Shown one piece after another: positions 58,142 through 64,000 of a stretch of DNA of 64,000 nt (the stretch's first letter is position 1; every line of letters starts with the position of its first letter). Both the position numbers and the translations under genes were made by a program. The stretch lies in NCBI RefSeq assembly GCF_900168685.1, contig NZ_FVZN01000013.1, positions 356,156 through 420,155 on the forward strand, read 5' to 3'. A model generated the notes under the pieces. The model made no database searches. It was not told where the DNA came from and saw nothing but the letters and a program-made list of their open reading frames with translations. The DNA is from Solibacillus isronensis (GTDB taxonomy: Bacteria > Bacillota > Bacilli > Bacillales_A > Planococcaceae).

Positions 58142-58873
58142 TTATTTAACATCTGTATAAATAACGGTAACATCCGGATGGTTGTGCAGAGCGCTTGCAG
58201 GGAAGTCTTCTGTTACTATCCCACTGCGCAAACGATCAAAGGCCTCTTGTTTTGATGCACCCGAAATTAATAATACAATTTTTTTAGAACTCAAAATTGT
58301 TTTGATACCCATTGTAATGGCATGTGTCGGCACATCAGCAATTGAATCAAAATAAACTTGGTTCGCTTCACGTGTAGACTGTGCAAGCTCTACAATATTT
58401 GTACCTAAATCGAAAGGAGTTCCCGGTTCATTAAAACCGATATGTCCATTCACACCAATTCCTAAAAGCTGAATATCAATATTTCCTGCTGCCTTAATCA
58501 TCGCATCATATTCAGCAGCGGCCTTTTCTAAATTTGATTTATTGCCTGCAGGTAAATTAATATTTTCTTGTTTTATATCGATATGATTAAACAGATGATG
58601 ATCCATATAATAATGGTAGCTCGATTCATTTGCCGGATTAATACCGATATACTCATCCAGGTTAAAAGACTTGGCCTGTGCAAAAGAGACCTCGCCAGCC
58701 TTGTATGCTGCTACCAGCTCTTTATAAAAGCCTTCCGGAGTACCTCCTGTAGCCATTCCAAATACCGTTGCACTATTCTTTTTTAATTGATCTATAAAAA
58801 TTGTTGCGGCAATTTTACTCATCTCATCATAGTTCGCCGCTTCAATCCATTTAAAATTTGTTGCTACATTCAT
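58142..58873 (-). CDS. nagB: Glucosamine-6-phosphate deaminase
   Basis: A 243-residue enzyme turning glucosamine-6-phosphate into fructose-6-phosphate and ammonia. Motifs: VFGMATGGTPEGFYKEL, KSFNLDEYIGI, IGVNGHIGFNEPG and LSSKKIVLLISGASKQ. It is a single gene with no nagA or nagR beside it, so the pathway partners are elsewhere. The length matches the short monomeric B. subtilis type without the allosteric extension. Confidence 0.94.
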   Translation of the reverse strand: MNVATNFKWIEAANYDEMSKIAATIFIDQLKKNSATVFGMATGGTPEGFYKELVAAYKAGEVSFAQAKSFNLDEYIGINPANESSYHYYMDHHLFNHIDIKQENINLPAGNKSNLEKAAAEYDAMIKAAGNIDIQLLGIGVNGHIGFNEPGTPFDLGTNIVELAQSTREANQVYFDSIADVPTHAITMGIKTILSSKKIVLLISGASKQEAFDRLRSGIVTEDFPASALHNHPDVTVIYTDVK

Positions 58874-59355
58874 TTATTTAATTCCCTACTTCCTCACTAA
58901 AATACATATTTGTTATTATCTAAATAATAATTGCTACATTTTATCTTCTTTATATTATAATGTTCATTCTATAGTAAATAATTTTAAGAAGCTAGAAAAA
59001 AACGTATTACTTCCTATAAAAAAAGTACGTACTGAAGCAAGCCTTATATATATGTAATTTGCATATCTTTCCTTACTTTAAATAAGTAAAACAGAGAAAT
59101 CAAATAATTTTCTTCAACAATTTTATTATGCTTATACACACAAAAAAGCTGCCATTTTACAATAATGCTTAAACTGGATCATACCTCGCTTAATCGTATC
59201 AAGGAGTCTCTTAATGGATTAATACTTGATAATGTTTAATTTAAGACTAAGGAAGTCAATAATGGATTGTTGTTACAATTGTAACGTTATTATAAGAGGG
59301 TATTGAAGAAATAGAAATTAGACTATACTCCAATTAAATTAATGAAAGCATATGC
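58874..59355. other. Intergenic region between nagB and the tRNA cluster
   Basis: About 480 bases, AT-rich and without a supported gene. It holds the nagB upstream region (58874-58990) and a perfect 14-base palindrome GTTACAATTGTAAC at 59272-59285, which looks like an operator or a stray dyad. I see nothing else. Confidence 0.5.
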
Positions 59356-59398
59356 AAAAAACCCTCAAAGCCTAATTTAAAGGCTTTAAGGGTTTTTT
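59356..59398 (-). terminator. Terminator of the rRNA-tRNA operon
   Basis: Long stem AAAACCCTTAAAGCC / GGCTTTGAGGGTTTT on the minus strand, then TTTTTTG, beyond the last tRNA gene. Confidence 0.9.
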
Positions 59399-59418
59399 AA
59401 TCTGTTGTATTGAACTGA

Positions 59419-59499
59419 TACCGAGTGTGGGACTTGAACCCACACGCCTCGCGGCAACGGATTTTGAGTCCGTCGTGTCTGCCATTCCACCAACTCGGC
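59419..59499 (-). tRNA. tRNA-Leu (CAA)
   Basis: Anticodon loop CTCAAAA gives CAA (reads UUG). A long variable arm is present, the T loop is GTTCAAGTC, and CCA is not encoded. Last tRNA of the cluster. Confidence 0.93.
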
Positions 59500-59543
59500 A
59501 AAATAAGGTAAAAAAAAATCGGGTTTTCCGATTTAATAAAATA

Positions 59544-59617
59544 TGGAGGCGGCAACCGGATTTGAACCGGTGATAAAGGTGTTGCAGACCTGTGCCTTAC
59601 CACTTGGCTATGCCGCC
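59544..59617 (-). tRNA. tRNA-Cys (GCA)
   Basis: Acceptor GGCGGCA/TGCCGCC, anticodon GCA in CTGCAAC, CCA encoded. Confidence 0.95.
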
Positions 59618-59622
59618 ATATT

Positions 59623-59697
59623 TGGAGCGGAAGACGAGGTTCGAACTCGCGACCCCCACCTTGGCAAGGTGGTGTTCTACCACTGAACTACTTCCGC
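59623..59697 (-). tRNA. tRNA-Gly (GCC)
   Basis: Acceptor GCGGAAG, anticodon GCC in TTGCCAA, T arm GGTTCGAA on the complement, CCA encoded. Confidence 0.95.
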
Positions 59698-59709
59698 AAA
59701 TTAAAAAAA

Positions 59710-59784
59710 TGGCTGGGGTACCTGGATTCGAACCAGGGCATGACGGAATCAAAATCCGTTGCCTTACCGCTTGGCTATACCCCA
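59710..59784 (-). tRNA. tRNA-Gln (UUG)
   Basis: Acceptor TGGGGTA/TACCCCA, anticodon TTG in TTTTGAT, CCA encoded. Confidence 0.95.
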
Positions 59785-59807
59785 AATATTTAAATTTTAA
59801 TATATAA

Positions 59808-59884
59808 TGGGGCGACTGATGGGAATCGAACCCACGAATGCCTGAACCACAATCAGGTGCGTTAACCACTTCGCCACAACCGCC
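59808..59884 (-). tRNA. tRNA-His (GUG), copy 1
   Basis: Anticodon GTG in TTGTGGT. The extra 5' G (G-1) pairs with C73, the identity mark of tRNA-His. CCA encoded. Identical to the next copy over its full length. Confidence 0.95.
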
Positions 59885-59922
59885 ACTATATTATAATTTT
59901 AATACTTAAACCTAAATAAAAA

Positions 59923-59999
59923 TGGGGCGACTGATGGGAATCGAACCCACGAATGCCTGAACCACAATCAGGTGCGTTAACCACTTCGCCACAACCGCC
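59923..59999 (-). tRNA. tRNA-His (GUG), copy 2
   Basis: Same sequence as the neighbour at 59808-59884; anticodon GTG, G-1:C73 present, CCA encoded. The short spacers beside the two copies also share their start (ACTATATTAT). Confidence 0.95.
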
Positions 60000-60030
60000 A
60001 CTATATTATTTTAAGTATTTTTAAGTTATT

Positions 60031-60104
60031 TGGCAGGGGCAGTAGGAATCGAACCCACACTGACGGTTTTGGAGACCGTAGTTCTACCTTTAAACTATGC
60101 CCCT
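60031..60104 (-). tRNA. tRNA-Trp (CCA)
   Basis: Acceptor AGGGGCA/TGCCCCT, anticodon CCA in CTCCAAA, CCA end encoded. Confidence 0.95.
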
Positions 60105-60114
60105 ATCAAAAGGA

Positions 60115-60198
60115 TGGTGGAGGGGGACGGATTCGAACCGCCGAACCCTAAGGAGCGGATTTACAGTCCGCCGCGTTTAGCCACTTCGCTACCCCTCC
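60115..60198 (-). tRNA. tRNA-Tyr (GUA)
   Basis: Acceptor GGAGGGG, anticodon GTA in CTGTAAA, long variable arm, CCA encoded. Confidence 0.95.
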
Positions 60199-60204
60199 AG
60201 GTAA

Positions 60205-60280
<76 letters not shown>

Positions 60281-60287
60281 AAAAATA

Positions 60288-60363
60288 TGGTGGGTTTGGA
60301 CGGAATCGAACCGCCGACACTTAGAGCTTCAATCTAATGCTCTACCAACTGAGCTACAAACCC
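60288..60363 (-). tRNA. tRNA-Phe (GAA)
   Basis: Acceptor GGGTTTG, anticodon GAA in TTGAAGC, CCA encoded. Confidence 0.95.
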
Positions 60364-60383
60364 ACAATTTAATGTTTTAAAAA

Positions 60384-60459
60384 TGGCGGTCCCGACCGGG
60401 ATCGAACCGGCGATCTCCTGCGTGACAGGCAGGCATGTTAACCGCTACACCACGGGACC
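60384..60459 (-). tRNA. tRNA-Asp (GUC)
   Basis: Acceptor GGTCCCG/CGGGACC, anticodon GTC in CTGTCAC, CCA encoded. Confidence 0.95.
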
Positions 60460-60463
60460 ATTT

Positions 60464-60538
<75 letters not shown>

Positions 60539-60556
60539 ATAATATTATTTGTTTAA

Positions 60557-60632
60557 TGGTGGAGGATGACGGGCTCGAACCGCCGACCCCCTGCTTGTAA
60601 GGCAGGTGCTCTCCCAGCTGAGCTAATCCTCC
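60557..60632 (-). tRNA. tRNA-Val (UAC)
   Basis: Acceptor GGAGGAT, anticodon TAC in CTTACAA, CCA encoded. Confidence 0.95.
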
Positions 60633-60660
60633 AACGCTGGATACTACTTATGTATCTTTT

Positions 60661-60735
60661 TGGTGACCCGTACGGGATTCGAACCCGTGTTACCGCCGTG
60701 AAAGGGCGGTGTCTTAACCACTTGACCAACGGGCC
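60661..60735 (-). tRNA. tRNA-Glu (UUC)
   Basis: Acceptor GGCCCGT, anticodon TTC in CTTTCAC, CCA encoded. Confidence 0.95.
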
Positions 60736-60747
60736 TCTAAATTTGCC

Positions 60748-60839
60748 TGGCGGAGAGTAAGGGATTTGAACCCTTGATGCAGGGTTACCCGCATACACGA
60801 TTTCCAATCGTGCTCCTTCGGCCACTCGGACAACTCTCC
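60748..60839 (-). tRNA. tRNA-Ser (GGA)
   Basis: Acceptor GGAGAGT, anticodon GGA in TTGGAAA, long variable arm, discriminator G, CCA encoded. It would read UCC, the specifier codon of the serA T-box. Confidence 0.95.
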
Positions 60840-60848
60840 AAGATTTAA

Positions 60849-60924
60849 TGGCTCCGAAGGCAGGACTCGAACCTGCGACCTGCCGGTTAACAGCCGGATG
60901 CTCTACCAACTGAGCTACTTCGGA
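60849..60924 (-). tRNA. tRNA-Asn (GUU)
   Basis: Acceptor TCCGAAG, anticodon GTT in CTGTTAA, CCA encoded. First tRNA after the 5S gene. Confidence 0.95.
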
Positions 60925-60938
60925 ATAATTCTGTAACA

Positions 60939-61054
60939 GCCTAGCGACGCCCTACTCTCACAGGGGGAAGCCCCCAACTACCATCGGCGCTAAAGAGCTT
61001 AACTTCCGTGTTCGGTATGGGAACGGGTGTGACCTCTTTGCTATCATCACTAGA
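60939..61054 (-). rRNA. rrf: 5S ribosomal RNA
   Basis: About 116 bases with the conserved core CCGAACACGGAAGTTAAG on the minus strand, the segment CACACCCGTTCCCATACCG, and complementary ends (TAGTGATGATAGC, GGGCGTCGCTAG). Ends are estimated. It lies between 23S and the tRNA cluster in the usual operon order. Confidence 0.93.
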
Positions 61055-61174
61055 CTATTATTCGAAAGACATTATTCATTATATCATACTTTTCTTATTT
61101 GTCAAGTATTTTCTATAATAAAATTTCATTCTTTCAAAACTGGATAAACGTTTCATTGAGTTGTGCAATAAAAT

Positions 61175-64000
<2,826 letters not shown>

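Overview
The window looks like chromosomal DNA of a low-GC, endospore-forming Bacillales, most likely family Planococcaceae (Solibacillus/Lysinibacillus-like). The reasons are that much of the gene content and local order follows the Bacillus subtilis yhc-yhe-yhf-yhg-yha stretch (hemEHY, hmoB, ecsAB, hit, ytxH-like, scoC, prsA, serC, yhaM, yhfH, lplJ, yhcXYZ, yheABE, hemZ). Starts are preceded by strong AGGAGG-type ribosome sites, TTG and GTG starts are common, and sporulation-linked genes (spo0M-like, a YjcZ-type miniprotein, scoC) are present. This assignment is inference from content; no 16S gene lies in the window.

Region by region. 1-2181: most of a Bce-type antibiotic-sensing module on the minus strand (response regulator, intramembrane histidine kinase, ABC ATPase cut by the window edge). 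2337-6608: lipoate ligase, the YhfH miniprotein, and a YhgE/Pip membrane protein with its TetR regulator and shared palindromic operators. 6693-11705: a FixH/YtkA-like lipoprotein, the coproporphyrin branch of haem synthesis (hemE, hemH, hemY) and the divergent haem monooxygenase hmoB. 11826-19388: paired short chromate transporters, ecsAB, hit, a YtxH protein, scoC, small membrane proteins, prsA and a PhnA-like protein. 19639-30613: serC, yhaM, an orphan 389-residue protein, enoyl-CoA hydratase, an FAD dehydrogenase, and serA behind a serine-type T-box, then an SH3/NodB polysaccharide deacetylase. 30726-37000: HAD phosphatase, an MBL-fold lipoprotein with a DUF3006 partner, hemZ, yheA, yheB, yheE. 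37360-45437: a CNNM/CorC-type protein, an IS3-family element, yhcYZ and yhcX, a thiol-disulfide pair and an RluA-type pseudouridine synthase. 45543-47111: an IS1182-like transposase. 47431-58873: a membrane protein, aldo-keto reductase, acyl-CoA ligase, VOC dioxygenase, spo0M, trmL, queG, a B3/4 protein, LD-carboxypeptidase, EamA transporter and nagB. 59356-64000: a minus-strand rRNA operon end: 23S (partial), 5S and sixteen tRNA genes ending in a terminator.

Serine synthesis is represented twice: serC and, 6.4 kb away, serA, which carries a T-box with a UCC specifier and so should respond to uncharged serine tRNA. Haem synthesis is spread over hemEHY and hemZ, with hmoB on the degradative side. 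ScoC, PrsA, Ecs and Spo0M together point to a secretion, protease and sporulation control neighbourhood.

The most notable non-gene signals are: a family of long, highly structured intergenic repeats with three clear copies (20829, 34919, 47227) and a probable relic (15069); an IS3 element inserted exactly in the loop of a transcription terminator (38711-40032), so that both stem arms are now 1.3 kb apart; a closed structured-RNA candidate at 55989-56133; a matched set of TetR operator half-sites at the yhgE and regulator promoters; and a short overlapping leader frame with a consensus ribosome site ahead of the CNNM gene. I saw no CRISPR array, prophage or defence island.
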